DNA of 64,000 nucleotides. It comes from Paramecium sonneborni (lineage: Eukaryota; Ciliophora; Oligohymenophorea; Peniculida; Parameciidae). The notes beneath the pieces were generated by a model, which saw only the letters and a program-made list of their open reading frames with translations, was not told where the DNA came from and did not search any database. Of this stretch, positions 50,791 to 63,877 are shown one piece after another. How positions within the stretch are numbered: the first letter of the stretch is position 1; each line of letters opens with the position of its first letter. Where the stretch lies: contig CAJJDN010000060.1 in the NCBI GenBank assembly GCA_905182985.1, positions 253,481 to 317,480 of the forward strand. The letters run 5' to 3'. Position numbers and translations under genes: made by a program.

Positions 50791-53700
50791 TCATAATATA
50801 CTCCAAGCATTTTTACCAATATTATTTAGAATATTAGTGTTGGCTCCTGCTCCGATTAGTATGTCTGCAATTTTATAATGGCCATATGAAAGAGCTAGAT
50901 GGACAGCTGTGTTTCCATCATCCTGCTTAAGTAAAAAAATACATTTTAAATATTAATATCTGCTCCCTTCTTTATAAGTTCTTTTATCATTTCTTTACAT
51001 CCGCTTTTGGAAGCTAAAGTCAATAAAGTATCATTGTTCTTTATTCTACGATCTATATACATTGATGGAACTTATTAAAGATGTTCATAGAACTTTTAAT
51101 TATTTCAAATGTACCTCTTGAAAATCATTATCATAAATTAATTATTCTAATATTTTGAATTAATCGAGGTTTTATCTTCTACTATGACCGAGAGCTTAGT
51201 TTCTCATACGTAAAGAATATGAAAACATACTTAAAGTCTAAATTCAATTATAGTTAATACTTTATTATCTAAAATTGGTTATTAAATTAATGAAACATTA
51301 GTTGATTTTTATTTCTTTGAACACATTATTTCTTCTTTTAATTAAATTTATTCTTTCTGATGACCTACTTTTTCTTTTGTCACTTTATCAAATTCTTTAA
51401 TATTTTAGCTTTTTCTGATTTTAGGAGGATTTGTTTAATTTATAATATTGGAGGTATCAATACCTGATTTAGATTTTATTGATTTTAAGGATGATTAGGG
51501 ACTTATCTCTACATGTGAAAGATTTTCTTCTAGATTTTAAACACTTGAAACTTTGACTGATTGTTATGATTGATTTGTGGGTTTAGTTAGATATTATGTT
51601 GATGCCTAAGTAAATATATTATAAGTAAGTTAATTTGTATATTATGATGTTGGTTTACTGTGAACATTAGTTACATCTGGTGAATTTGCAGTATGTTTTG
51701 AATTGAGCTTTGGCTTAATAATGACAGTTAAACTATCCCTTTATAAATTTCTGCTTCTTCCTTAATATTTGAGACTAATTAATTTTTGTTTTTGAAGCAA
51801 TTAGAATTCTGAAGATTAATGAGATTATTGAGATTGTTAAGAGGAAGAAATATATTATTAAGGAGCTTCAAGAATTGATGATTACACCAAATCAGAATGT
51901 TCAACATCAATCATTCTTTATTAACTTTAATATCTCCCTATTAGTATGTTTTAGTATCTCATTTCAATACCATGAACTATCATTTTTCTTAATTCTTATG
52001 AAGAATAAAAAGTATCTAAATTTGTTAATGCATTTGTGTCATAATCTCCATGAATTAATTTTTGAATATATTCCTCAGATTATTCCATCATTTGAAATGT
52101 TAATAGATCATTCTTAGTACTTTAATCCAATATACTCATTATAACCTATCCATTCAATGGACAATGATATTTATTTTTAACTTTTTTTATAGTATTTAAC
52201 AAACCTGTTGAAACTTCTAAATTTATTATATTTGAATTACATTTTTGATTTTTTACCACATCCTCAACGAAAATTTATGATTCAGAATCATCACTTAAAT
52301 TTTTCATTGATTAAATTATATTTTTCATTTTACTCTCATGTCTTTCATCAACTTTCAGTCCTAATCTACTTTTATTAAATCAATTACTTTGATTTGGTTC
52401 TTCTAAAATCTGATCAAATGAATTACTCTAATCTGATTAACTAGATATTAAACTAATAGAATTGTCAAAATCAAATGAAAACTATTTTCTTTTCTAAATA
52501 ATATCATATCTCTCAAATTAAATTTGTGATTCTTAAACTAAATTTGAAAATTCTATGCTACCTTTACCTTATTTCGTAAAATGTTGACTTGTTTAGAAAG
52601 AACTAATCCTAAATAAAAGATTTACATTTAAGAACCAGTTATCATAGACACATATTAGTAAAATACTTCTTCTATCTCTTTCAAATTATGCTAAGTATAT
52701 GAAATTTTTTGTGGCATTTTATGTAATCTATTTTGATAATATAGTCTCACATATAAATTTGACTAATATGAATATTTGGATTCTTACTTTAGAATATTCT
52801 TAATTAATATCTAAATTGTTGTTATCTTCAACCACATTGAAGTTTTAAATACTATTATAAATATTGTGATTAGATATAAGATCTTTATTGACAATAACAG
52901 ACTAAGAAGCAGAATTTTAAATTTTTTGCAACTTAAAAGAGGAATGTAAAGAAGATGAATGTAAAATTGCTTTTTTTGATGGTGAGATTGGTTGAATTAC
53001 TTATTCATCAATAATCGAATCCATATGAACAATAAATTTAGGTTTATTAAATTCCAAAGTTGTATTTTAAAAAAGTGTATTTGTAATAGTAATAGTTAGT
53101 TTATTAGAATCATCCATTAGATTTGGTAAAATCTATTCCAAATTATTTTATAATATTTCGCCTTTAAAAATTTAATTTTAAAAGATGGATTATTTCTTAA
53201 ATTTATTCAATAAAGAAAATTATTATAATTATGGTTAATCGCATTCTTTGGTAGTCCATTGTGTATCCTTAATCATTTATATTTTTCTTTAAAATGCTTT
53301 ATTGGTAGTATGTAGTTTTTATAATTAATTTTAAACAATAGCATGAATTTTATGATTATGTTTTAAGATGTATTGTTCTTTAATGAACTTATTAGAATTT
53401 TGAGATTTAAAATTAACTTTTATATTTTATAAATTCTTTGCTAGTATAAAATTTCCTTATTCAAATTAATTGCTAATTTTTTATCTCTCTTCTTCGTTTT
53501 TTGAGCAAAATTCAGGTGAAATGATAACAGTAAATAATGATTTTAACTATTTTAATAGAAATAAGATTACCTCTCTATTTTTAAACATGTTTTAAACTTA
53601 TTGAGACACAGCATTTTTAAATTTCATTTTAACGCTTAATTTTTTCATAGCATTAATTGATTATAATTCATCTTCATCGAAATTCGCTTCTTTTTCAACT

Positions 53701-54608
53701 TATAAGTTTTCTTATTAATTCTAATTTTCAATAGAATTATCAGAGATTGGTACATTAATTGGTTCAGTAATACTCACCTATCTTTTTATAAGATTAAAGA
53801 ACTCAGATGATGTTTTATTTTCATTAACAAATTCATTTTCATTTGGTTTATTTACTTAATCTATATAAATTTTTTGTGCTTCTTAAAAAAGTTAGCTTTT
53901 TGAATCTTGAATTTCTGTTAATTATTAAATTGGCACTAAAGGAATATCTGTTATTTTAGGACTTGTATTTTAGATGCTTCTTTAAGATTCTAATTGTATA
54001 GAGGGCAAAGTATTCTTTCTGAAAGTATCCATTCTTCTTGTATCTCTTACTTTATTTTATATGATCAAGAATGGAGCTTATTATGTTTCTGATTAAAATA
54101 TTATTCTTTCTTATCTGGCTCTCCTTCTAATTGGAGGTTATGGTTATTATTTTATATCTGAGGAAAGACTTTTAATATGATGAGAAACTGGTTGTTTTTA
54201 AGTAAAGTGAAGAGTGGAAGTTTTAATTCTTAATGAATCATTTTAAATAGGCTTAGTAATATTTTATGGACTGAGTAAAGGCCTTGTTTAATTAAAGTTA
54301 TTTTTATTGTTTGATGTTTATGTTTTTGCAGATGATAAATATTCTGATAATATACTTGGAGTAGAAGTTGTAGGACCATTGTATTTTGATAATGCTTTGT
54401 AAAGTTACTTAAATTAAATAAAGAATATAGTGATACTTATTTTTGATTCGCACTGTCGAAAAAATTTTAATTCATTATATTATTTGTTATCAAAATTACT
54501 AAAAATTTTTAATTTATTATATTTCCTTGATGAATCCTAACAAGTACACTTATAGAATAACAGTGTAGACGTCCGGCATTTCTCCTTGATGGAATATAAA
54601 TGGCACAT
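50791..54608 (-). CDS. large disordered Ser/Asn/Gln-rich protein with C-terminal ankyrin repeats
   Basis: Most of the gene encodes polar, repeat-free sequence such as TRPLLSPQNITKPIQNDSLR and SIQNTSPKITDIPLVPIQQL. Near 51245 a 23-nt intron (GTATTAACTA...) joins it in phase to an ankyrin region of about 110 residues: NDTLLTLASKSGCKEMIKEL, KKGADINI, then DDGNTAVHLALSYGHYKIAD and IGAGANTNIL, ending KNAWSIL. Two further introns (22 and 20 nt) lie in the ankyrin part. Without the joining intron the long frame would end at 51204 and the ankyrin part would start at 51228 as an overlapping gene. The N-terminus is uncertain: coding character is clear below 54390, but the most upstream in-frame ATG is at 54608. 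Confidence 0.65.
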
Positions 54609-54793
54609 AAAGGTGGAGTGAGATAATATGATTCAAAAAAAGATAAGCACTTGAAAGATTTTAATTAAAATCTTCTTTAAAGGTAAAAGGATAAAGAAAC
54701 TTCAAGATTTCACACTGAGAGTAATCGACAACCAATAAACTCTTCTATTTTATCATTAAATTAAAGCATTGTAAATAAATAATTATAAATTTT

Positions 54794-57700
54794 ATGAAGC
54801 AACTGCAACAAAGACCTAGTGTCAGATAAAATCAACATAATCGTGTTTATACTTAAAATCAATATCCTGACAATTCTATGTCTCCAAATATGTAAACAAG
54901 ATTATAAAACACTCCCAAAAATAAAAGGGAAGGTGGTTTATCCTTACCAAAATTAGATTCCACTAACAGCAACCTCTAAAAACCAGTTACAAGAGAGTAA
55001 TTATTACAATTCCTTGATTAAATAATGTTTGCTGTTGAAAATGTATAGTACATAGTATCATAATATGAAAATCCTCCTAGCGATATTAATCAATCATAAC
55101 CGGTCAGACAGATACCAAAATTTAAAATTACACAAGAATAACAAACTGATCATTCCTACATACAATCCTAACTTAAATCTAAATAACAGTATATTAATAA
55201 AGTCAATAAAAAAACACAAACACCAAATAAATAGATTAGGGCTAATTCTCAAAGTTGTGAATAATAAATAATTAATAAAAAATCAGCTAAAGTTAAAACA
55301 GAATTTACAGAAGAAAGTGATGGTACCGAAAAAAGACCTACCAGATTTCCAAATATTATCTAAACTTCTCAAAAATAAAAAGTTGAAAAAATATTGTCAT
55401 AAAATCGAAAAAATAGAGTATAATCATAAGTTATATCCTATTGTTATGTTAATTAAAAAGATAACGAATAAATCTAATAAGAAAATACTAACAAATAAAT
55501 TAGTAATAATGTAACACAATAAAATAGCGATTAATCTAATATTATTTATGAATCATCTTAACAAAATTTAAGCAAAACTAATATCGATGTTAAAAATAAA
55601 GAATAAATCACACCTTAAAATGAAACTAATTTAGTAGAAACTTAAAAAAAACAATAACAATCATCCGTTAATAATGTTAATCAATTATAAAAGACAAATT
55701 AAAATGCGATGATCATACAAAATCAAAATAAATAAGATGGAAATCAATCTATTTAACAGATCAGTTCAAATCGTTATTCATTAAGCGATTTTGAAGATGT
55801 TGATCAAGAAGTACTTAAAAGCAAAAGTTCATTATAGGATTAATAAATTAATTAGAAATAATAAGTTAATACATAGAAAACTCCAAAAGTCAAAAAACGC
55901 CCAATATAAATTAAAAATACAAATTAAATTGACACAAATGATTAAGATGAACATAAATAGTTTGATCAAAAAACTATAGAATTAAGATAAAATACAAACG
56001 ATTAATTAAGCAAAGCTTAGTAATTTTAAAGTTATTCAAATTAAGGGGATTAAGAATTTTCAAATGAATTTTTATCTGAACAAACAAAACCATTAACCAA
56101 AAACAGTTTAAATACAAAAAATTAATAATAATAAATTAATAAATTGTCTTAAAAACAGAATTCTTCAAAAAAAATTTTAGAAATTAACCCTGATCCAGAA
56201 TTTTATCCAGATCATGATTAAAAAAAGGATGTAGTATACAATAAATAAAATGAGCAACCCTTAAACATTTAATAAAATGATGAAGAACAAGAAAAGAATG
56301 GTCAACTTAATCAAAATGAAACAAATTTTCAAGAAAAAGTACAAAAGCTTCCTAATGAAAATCAATAGATAGAATTAGAAATTTAAAATTAGGCTTAGTT
56401 GATGTAAATTTCAAATGACGAATAAAAATCTGAAAAATATTAAATGTCTATAAAAAGTCAAGAAAAAATAAAAAATTATTAACAATTATAAAATTAAGAT
56501 AAATCAAATACTTAAGAATAATTAGAAAGTTAAGAAAAAATAAAAAGTTAAGAACAATTAAATAGTTTAGAACGATAATAAAATTAAGATAAATCAAATA
56601 GTCAAGAACAATTAAAAAGTTTAGAAAAAATACAAAGTTAAGAACTATTAAATAGGGTAGAACAATAATAAAAATATGATAAATCAAATAGTTAAGATTA
56701 ATTAGAAAGTTAAGAAAAAATAAAAAGCTAAAAATAATTATTAAATTAAGATAAATCGAATAGTTAAGAACAATTATAAAGTTTAGAAAAAATAAAAAGT
56801 TAAAAACAATTAAATAGTGTAGAACAATAATAAAAATATAATAAATCAAATAGTTAAGATTAATTAGAAAGTTAAGAAAAAATAAAAAGCTAACAATAAT
56901 TATTAAATTAAGATAAATCGAATAGTTAAGAACAATTATAAAGTTTAGAAAAAATAAAAAGTTAAGAACTATTAAATAGTTTAGAACGATAATAAAATTA
57001 AGATAAATAGAATAGTTAAGAACAATTATAAAGTTTAGAAAAAATAAAAAGCTAAAAATAATTATTAAATTAAGATAAATCGAATAGTTAAGAACAATTA
57101 TAAAGTTTAGAAAAAATAAAAAGTTAAGAACTATTAAAAAGTTTAGAACAAAAATAAAAATATGATAAATCAAATAGTTAAGAACAATTATAAAGTTTAG
57201 AAAAAATACAAAGCTAAAAATAATTATTAAATTAAGATAAATCGAATACTTAAGAACAATTATAAAGTTTAGAAAAAATAAAAAGTTAAGAACTATTAAA
57301 AAGTTTAGAACAAAAATAAAAATATGATAAATCAAATAGTTAAGATTAATTAGAAAGTTAAGAAAAAATAAAAAGCTAAAAATAATTATTAAATTAAGAT
57401 AAATCAAATAGTTAAGAACAATTAGAAAGTTTAAAAAAAATAAAAAGTTAAGAACTATTAAAAAGTTTAGAACAAAAATAAAAATATGATAAATCAAATA
57501 GTTAAGATTAATTAGAAAGTTAAGAAAAAATAAAAAGCTAACAATAATTATTAAATTAAGATAAATCAAATAGTTAAGAACAATTATAAAGTTTAGAAAA
57601 AATAAAAAGTTAAGAACTATTAAATAGTTTAGAACGATAATAAAATTAAGATAAATAGAATAGTTAAGAACAATTATAAAGTTAAGAAAAAATAAAAAGC

Positions 57701-59353
57701 TAAAAATAATTATTAAATTAAGATAAATCGAATAGTTAAGAACAATTATAAAGTTTAGAAAAAATAAAAAGTTAAAAACAATTAAATAGTGTAGAACAAT
57801 AATAAAAATATGATAAATCAAATAGTTAAGATTAATTAGAAAGTTAAGAAAAAATAAAAAGCTAACAATAATTATTAAATTAAGATAAATCGAATAGTTA
57901 AGAACAATTATAAAGTTTAGAAAAAATAAAAAGTTAAGAACTATTAAATAGTTTAGAACGATAATAAAATTAAGATAAATAGAATAGTTAAGAACAATTA
58001 TAAAGTTTAGAAAAAATACAAAGCTAAAAATAATTATAAAATTAGAATAAATCAAATAGTTAAGAATAATTAGAAAGTTTAGAAAAAATGAAAAGCTAAG
58101 AAAAATTAGAAAGTTAAGAAAAATTAAAAAATTAAGAGCAAATAAAAAGCTAAGAACAATCAACAGTTTAAGAAAATAAATAATAATAACTTATTTTCCC
58201 CGCTATATCCTAAGATTTACAAAAAGATAAGGAAGAAATATAAAAATCTTCGGACTAAAGACCATAAAGCGTAAAAAACAATAACGAGGAATAAACAGAA
58301 ATTAATTCTATAGTCAACAGTATTTATGTTAAACCAAACGATTTAGCTTATAAGAAAAGTAATTATCAAAATGAAGAGATTTAATTTCAATCATAATAAT
58401 TAAATAATTAATAAATACCCTAATTAGATAATAATACTTAGAAAGAATAAATAATTGATAAAATATCTAATCAATAATTAAATTTAAAAAATAATGAAGA
58501 TCTTGGAGAATCATAGTTAATTAATGAAGTGTAATCTAAAAATTCAGAAAATAGATCAGAGAAATAAATAACATAAGGAAAGAAATATATTAAAGATAAT
58601 TTTGCTTAATCATATCAAATCAAATTGGCTTAAACAGGAGTTAAATTTTAGCCCAAAAGTTTGTAATAGAGTGGAGCTTATTCAATTATATTTGATAAAG
58701 ATAAATATAAAAATAAAGAAAAAACTAAAATAATTGATGACAATGATAATGATTAATAAAAATCTAAGTAATTAATAATTGATTAGAATAAAAAATAAAA
58801 GTAAAATTGCAAGACTCATAAATCAATGTAAATATTTGAGAGTAATGAAAAAGATGAAAAAGATGAAAATTAAAAAAAAAATATGAAAAGCTAAATCCTT
58901 TATGGTTAAGAGGAACTTGATGAAGAATTTATAAAATTGTTAAATTAAACCAAAAAAATTGAATAAAATACACAAAAAATTGATGAAACAAAAAATGACA
59001 ATATCAAATCTGATAAGCTTAGCAGATAAAAAAGCATTGAAAAACTTTAATAATCATAAGTGATTGTATTTGAAAGTTAAGAAAATAATAATTAAGATCA
59101 GCCCTAAGAAAAAGAAGTGTATTAAGTTGATAAGAAATCTTAGAATAATGAAATAAATGATTCCCTTTAAAAAAGCCAAATATAAAATAAAGAGTAAGTG
59201 ATATTAGTTGAAAGTAATGAAGTTGAAAATAATAAAAAGCAAGAAAATAATTTGAAATAATCGAATATATAAGAGCTAAATAATACTTAAGTTCAACCTT
59301 TCTTGATAGAAAAGCTAAATAATAAGGATCCTTAAGCGATTGATTAAAATTGA
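54794..59353 (+). CDS. giant Q-rich repeat protein, 1519 aa, intronless
   Basis: A single open frame of exactly 1520 codons. The N-terminal 550 residues are Gln/Asn/Lys/Ser-rich and mostly disordered (MKQLQQRPSVRQNQHNRVY at the start). From about residue 553 to 1120 an array alternates 24- and 30-residue units with the core SNSQEQLxSLEKIKSQ; its regular Leu/Glu/Lys spacing suggests a very long coiled coil. The last 400 residues are again charged and low-complexity, with recurring IVFESQE/ILVESNE motifs. Most Gln residues are coded by TAA. No catalytic domain, signal peptide or membrane segment. A structural filament or cortical component is one idea; no evidence fixes it. Confidence 0.8.
56448..58163 (+). 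repeat. coding tandem repeat, alternating 72- and 90-bp units
   Basis: About ten super-units of 162 bp, each a 72-bp plus a 90-bp part, stay in frame throughout. Some neighbouring units are nearly identical at the DNA level (for example the stretches around 56880, 57540 and 57860), which implies recent unequal exchange or gene conversion. The complementary strand is also free of TAA, TAG and TGA here, which creates a misleading long antisense ORF. Confidence 0.88.
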
Positions 59354-59496
59354 TATTTTTTGTTAAAACAATATTTAAAATTGATTTCTTTCTTTAGAAA
59401 TAGGAAGAATTATTTCTGAGTTAAAATAACAAAATAAATTTTTTGGATGATAAAAATAAAGGTTAGAAATTAATCTCAATTTAATAATAAATATTT

Positions 59497-60671
59497 ATGG
59501 AGGTCTCATTAAATTTTACAGAAGAGCCTAACCCAGTGGTTTTGGGATGTCCTTAAGGGTTTCCAAACTATTCTAATATTTAAATATTAACAAAGAATGG
59601 AGAAGATGTAAATGAGCCTTAAACTAGAAAAGTAATTAAATTATCTAATGATTAAATGATTTGGATAGGAAGATAAAATCATACATAATCTAACATATTT
59701 GTTGGTAATATTTCACATTAATAACAGGTGTGCATTAAGGAAATACAATCTCATTGCATCCTGTATTAATCCAAGCTACTCTTTCATAATAAATAAACAA
59801 ATAAAACAAACAATAATATTCTAGAAATTCAGCACTTGAAGATGGATTAACTTATTTTGAACAAAGAAAAATGGTGGCTGAAGAAATGGGAACAAATAAA
59901 AGTAGAAGAAAAATGAGATAAATGGAAACAAACAAAGTTGAAGAAGAGAATATTGTTTAGGCAGAATCAATTAAAGAAAAATTTAATTAAAAACAACAAG
60001 AAATTCAAGAATAGTTAGAAATAGAAAAAGAAATTCACTAAATGGAAGAAGCTGCAATTAAAGAAGAGTTAATACCAGAATTTGTTAAAGGCAATGTTCC
60101 TATTTTCTAAATTTACAACATAAGGTCAATTGTGTCTGAAGAAGATATGGAATTATTAGATATTTCAAAATTATAAGTATTCATAAGTACTAAAAGGGAA
60201 GATAATTTACATTATTATCATCCTTAAGTAATACAAATAGCTTCTGGATTAATTTTTGATAACAAAACCAAATTAACAATTTTAAAATATTTGGAATATT
60301 TAAATATTTTATTTAAGTTTCAATTTAAATAAGTTTTTTAAAATAAGAATGCTTAAAATATAGCTCAAGAATTAGGAATTTATAATTGTAAATTGGTAAC
60401 TCCAATTTTGGAGAAATTTTATTAAGCAACTCCTGGACAAGGAGAAAATGTATATAATTTTAGCAGATCAAATTTTTTGAAGGATAAATATATATGTTAC
60501 ATAATCGTTTTGCATTTATTCATTCATAAATTTTAATTTGATATTGTTCCATTAGCAAAATACTTAAAATTGGATATAAAAAAATTAACAATGTATTGTA
60601 AGGAATGTGGGTGTACAGTTTCAAAGAATAATGAAAAATAAATAGCAAAGTTAAAACAATTTAAATAATGA
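59497..60671 (+). CDS. RNA polymerase I subunit RPA49-like protein
   Basis: One 35-nt intron near 59708 gives exactly 380 codons (379 aa). The N-terminal 75 residues (QMIWIGRQNHTQSNIFVGN) fit the beta-rich dimerisation domain that pairs with RPA34. The linker YFEQRKMVAEEMGTNKSRRK followed by MRQMETNKV matches the conserved basic motif of A49/POLR1E. The C-terminal 200 residues are helical (EDMELLDISKLQVFIS; KYLEYLNILFKFQFKQ; IVPLAKYLKLDIKKL) and fit the tandem winged helix that binds rDNA promoters. RPA49 supports Pol I initiation and elongation in the nucleolus. The assignment rests on motif recognition. Confidence 0.68.
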
Positions 60672-60694
60672 TATGAAATTATTGTATAATAAAA

Positions 60695-61313
60695 TCATTC
60701 TGTTTAATATGTAGTTGTGAAATTTTAGATGATTTTTTGTTGAGATTGATTAATTTTCGAGGGAGATTAAGCATTTTGTCTTAATTTAAGTGGAATAGTT
60801 TAAGACTTGATTCTATCCATGAATAATTGAACATTATGTTCACTCTTAATAGTTCTTGTGCTAATAGTTTATCTTGGACTTTCAATTTGTTTCTAGATCT
60901 TTTCGATTAATAATTCCTTGCGAGATTGTCCTCCTTTTGAATTCATTATTAGATCAGCAATTTTCAATTTAGTCTCTATTATACTATCACAAAGTTTTAA
61001 TTCATTTTTTTACCATTTGAACCCTTGTATGAAATATTGTTATACTATTTGGTTTAAGATATTTATTCATGCCCCTTTAAGTTAGTAAACCACATTCTAC
61101 AATAGTTTTTCTCTTATCATATTCTCTTCTTTCTTTCATAATAATTTTTTTCATTTCCTATTTATTAACAGAGGATTAGATGAAAGGAAGAAATTGTAAA
61201 ATAGAATGACATGTTTATGGAGTATTAGTTGAAAATGGACTTGCCATCATATTTGAAGCACTTGATGATTTAAGATGAGAATTGAGTGTCATATTTTTGT
61301 AAATAGTATCCAT
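60695..61313 (-). CDS. small basic protein, unknown
   Basis: One 22-nt intron near 61055 gives exactly 199 codons (198 aa). Start MDTIYKNMTLNSHLKSSSAS; there are several in-frame ATGs downstream (61292, 61250, 61247), so the true start could be later. The middle is strongly basic and helical (KKIIMKERREYDKRKTIVEC; KELLIEKIQKQIESPR), and the C-terminus is Ser/Gln-rich with SPSK. No domain recognised. Convergent with the RPA49-like gene (23 bp between stops) and divergent from the next gene (43 bp between starts). A nuclear or cytoskeleton-associated role would suit the charge but is not shown. Confidence 0.6.
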
Positions 61314-61356
61314 AAATAGAGATAAAATATAAATATAATAATAATTGAGTGGGAAT

Positions 61357-62253
61357 ATGAAAACAAAAACAATTAATTAGAGTTGTTCTATTGAAGGAAG
61401 ATTAAGAGGTAGAATAAAAATAGTTATAAAAGCTCGAAGTTTAAATGCATCACATTACTACTAATTTGTAGAAGTACCTAAATATCAAGTGTCTTAAGCT
61501 TCAATAATAAAAACAGAGAGTTAGGAGAAATAAAGAAGATTACTCTTTCATCATCGTACTATTTTCATAGAAAAACTCAAATAGAGAGATAAGAAATAAT
61601 AAAAGTAGAAAATATTGAGAGAAAAGATGTATGAAATCAATGAATCACAGTAAAGAAGATTTAGTTGTCATTGTAATGAATGTGGTAAAAGAAATAATAA
61701 AATTAATAAATTTCATAATATTTAAGTGAAATCAGAGAAAATAATAAAAGAATTCTGGTCCAGTTTAAATTTACAATAATAACAATAATCATTACTTACA
61801 ATATCAACAAAATCATTAAAGTCTAATACAACTTTACTCTCATTTCCAGATACTAGTCCTTAAAAAGTCAAATCTAAGATTGAGAGTCCTGTCTAAAAGA
61901 AATTAAACTCTAATTATAAATTAATTTCTGTACCTTCATTAAATTTAAAACCATATCTTTGGGAACAATCATCTTAAAAAAAAGTTAGTCATCATTAAAT
62001 AGACTCAACTTAGTTAATTCTTAGACCTATTTCACTTAGAGCATCTGCTCCTAATTTAGAAACTTTTGATTATTCATCTAAAAACAGCAGCCCAAGAAGA
62101 GGATAATCGAATTCAAATATTAAATAAGACATTCAAGTATTGACTTCAAGAAACTTCTCTAAAAGAATGATTTAAACTTCTCATTTAAAAACATTCTCTG
62201 GTATTCATATTCGAAATACCATACTAAGTACAAAAAAAGAAATAAAGTATTGA
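61357..62253 (+). CDS. basic Ser-rich protein, unknown
   Basis: Exactly 299 codons (298 aa), intronless. Starts MKTKTINQSCSIEGRLRGRI. There is a CHCNECGK pair of Cys/His residues around residue 125 that could bind zinc but is not a complete finger. The second half is Ser/Pro/Asn-rich with repeated SP motifs (FPDTSPQKVKSKIESPVQKK; SKNSSPRRGQSNS), likely disordered and phosphorylated. No family recognised. Complete here; a 5'-truncated duplicate follows the N at 62579. Confidence 0.6.
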
Positions 62254-62578
62254 TATTAATTGATATTTTGATTATAAAAAGTTTTATTATTAAAATTTTT
62301 TATTCTCAAAAGAACTCTTTTAAATAAAATTCTAGAAATAATTAAAAAACTGAAGTAAATTATTTTATAATAAAAGATAATTAAGTTAATGAGAATTAAA
62401 TTCATACTACTTAATGATTTCTCTGATTTATTGGTAATAATCATTTATTAATTTTCTACTCTCTATAGAAGCCAATAAAGGGTAATCTTCTTTTTTTGAA
62501 TATTTTGTAATTTCTAAATCATTGGCTTTCCTTACTAATATAAGCTACTTTCCATCTAAATTCTAAAATTAGATTGTA
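61403..62578. repeat. copy 1 of 1176-bp identical duplication flanking N 62579
   Basis: Identical to 62580-63755 (offset 1177). Copy 1 has the 5' end of the plus-strand gene and copy 2 has the 5' end of the minus-strand gene, as expected for overlapping contigs. Confidence 0.9.
62146..62578 (-). CDS. 3' fragment of the minus-strand gene at 63844 (artefactual copy)
   Basis: Same sequence as 63323-63755, lacking the start because copy 1 ends at the N. Not a separate gene. Confidence 0.6.
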
Positions 62579-62579
62579 N

Positions 62580-63430
62580 TAAGAGGTAGAATAAAAATAG
62601 TTATAAAAGCTCGAAGTTTAAATGCATCACATTACTACTAATTTGTAGAAGTACCTAAATATCAAGTGTCTTAAGCTTCAATAATAAAAACAGAGAGTTA
62701 GGAGAAATAAAGAAGATTACTCTTTCATCATCGTACTATTTTCATAGAAAAACTCAAATAGAGAGATAAGAAATAATAAAAGTAGAAAATATTGAGAGAA
62801 AAGATGTATGAAATCAATGAATCACAGTAAAGAAGATTTAGTTGTCATTGTAATGAATGTGGTAAAAGAAATAATAAAATTAATAAATTTCATAATATTT
62901 AAGTGAAATCAGAGAAAATAATAAAAGAATTCTGGTCCAGTTTAAATTTACAATAATAACAATAATCATTACTTACAATATCAACAAAATCATTAAAGTC
63001 TAATACAACTTTACTCTCATTTCCAGATACTAGTCCTTAAAAAGTCAAATCTAAGATTGAGAGTCCTGTCTAAAAGAAATTAAACTCTAATTATAAATTA
63101 ATTTCTGTACCTTCATTAAATTTAAAACCATATCTTTGGGAACAATCATCTTAAAAAAAAGTTAGTCATCATTAAATAGACTCAACTTAGTTAATTCTTA
63201 GACCTATTTCACTTAGAGCATCTGCTCCTAATTTAGAAACTTTTGATTATTCATCTAAAAACAGCAGCCCAAGAAGAGGATAATCGAATTCAAATATTAA
63301 ATAAGACATTCAAGTATTGACTTCAAGAAACTTCTCTAAAAGAATGATTTAAACTTCTCATTTAAAAACATTCTCTGGTATTCATATTCGAAATACCATA
63401 CTAAGTACAAAAAAAGAAATAAAGTATTGA
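62580..63430 (+). CDS. 5'-truncated duplicate of the gene at 61357 (artefactual copy)
   Basis: Identical to 61403-62253 and missing the first 15 codons. It has no start of its own and exists because of the contig overlap. Confidence 0.8.
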
Positions 63431-63755
63431 TATTAATTGATATTTTGATTATAAAAAGTTTTATTATTAAAATTTTTTATTCTCAAAAGAACTCTTTTAA
63501 ATAAAATTCTAGAAATAATTAAAAAACTGAAGTAAATTATTTTATAATAAAAGATAATTAAGTTAATGAGAATTAAATTCATACTACTTAATGATTTCTC
63601 TGATTTATTGGTAATAATCATTTATTAATTTTCTACTCTCTATAGAAGCCAATAAAGGGTAATCTTCTTTTTTTGAATATTTTGTAATTTCTAAATCATT
63701 GGCTTTCCTTACTAATATAAGCTACTTTCCATCTAAATTCTAAAATTAGATTGTA
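62580..63755. repeat. copy 2 of 1176-bp identical duplication flanking N 62579
   Basis: Second copy of 61403-62578; it runs into unique sequence at 63756 that carries the start of the minus-strand gene. Confidence 0.9.
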
Positions 63756-63844
63756 TACTTAAATACTTTCAATAAATTTATAACTTTATTTACTCCAAAA
63801 AGATTTGAATTTTTAAGACTAAAAAATCTATATTCTATATCCAT
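63323..63844 (-). CDS. unknown protein, 3' end uncertain
   Basis: From ATG 63844 the frame reads MDIEYRFFSLKNSNLFGVNK, then YTIQFQNLDGKQLILVRKAN and KKEDYPLLASIESRKLINDY, clearly coding. After about residue 110 it becomes low-complexity (Asn/Gln/Phe) and runs to TGA at 63323, which would overlap the 3' end of the convergent gene by about 110 bp. An unseen intron near 63430-63500 may give an earlier end. No domain recognised. The start lies 33 bp downstream of the stop of the next minus-strand gene. Confidence 0.5.
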
Positions 63845-63877
63845 GTATTAAGTTTAATAATTTACTGAAGTTATTTT

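Noticed and set aside
56448..58163. A 571-codon minus-strand ORF made of Phe/Leu/Ile/Asn repeats
   Set aside because: It is the complement of the in-frame Gln/Ser/Lys tandem repeat of the plus-strand gene. It avoids stops only because the repeat has few of the needed trinucleotides. Its composition is not that of a membrane protein with loops, and the plus frame extends well beyond the repeat on both sides.
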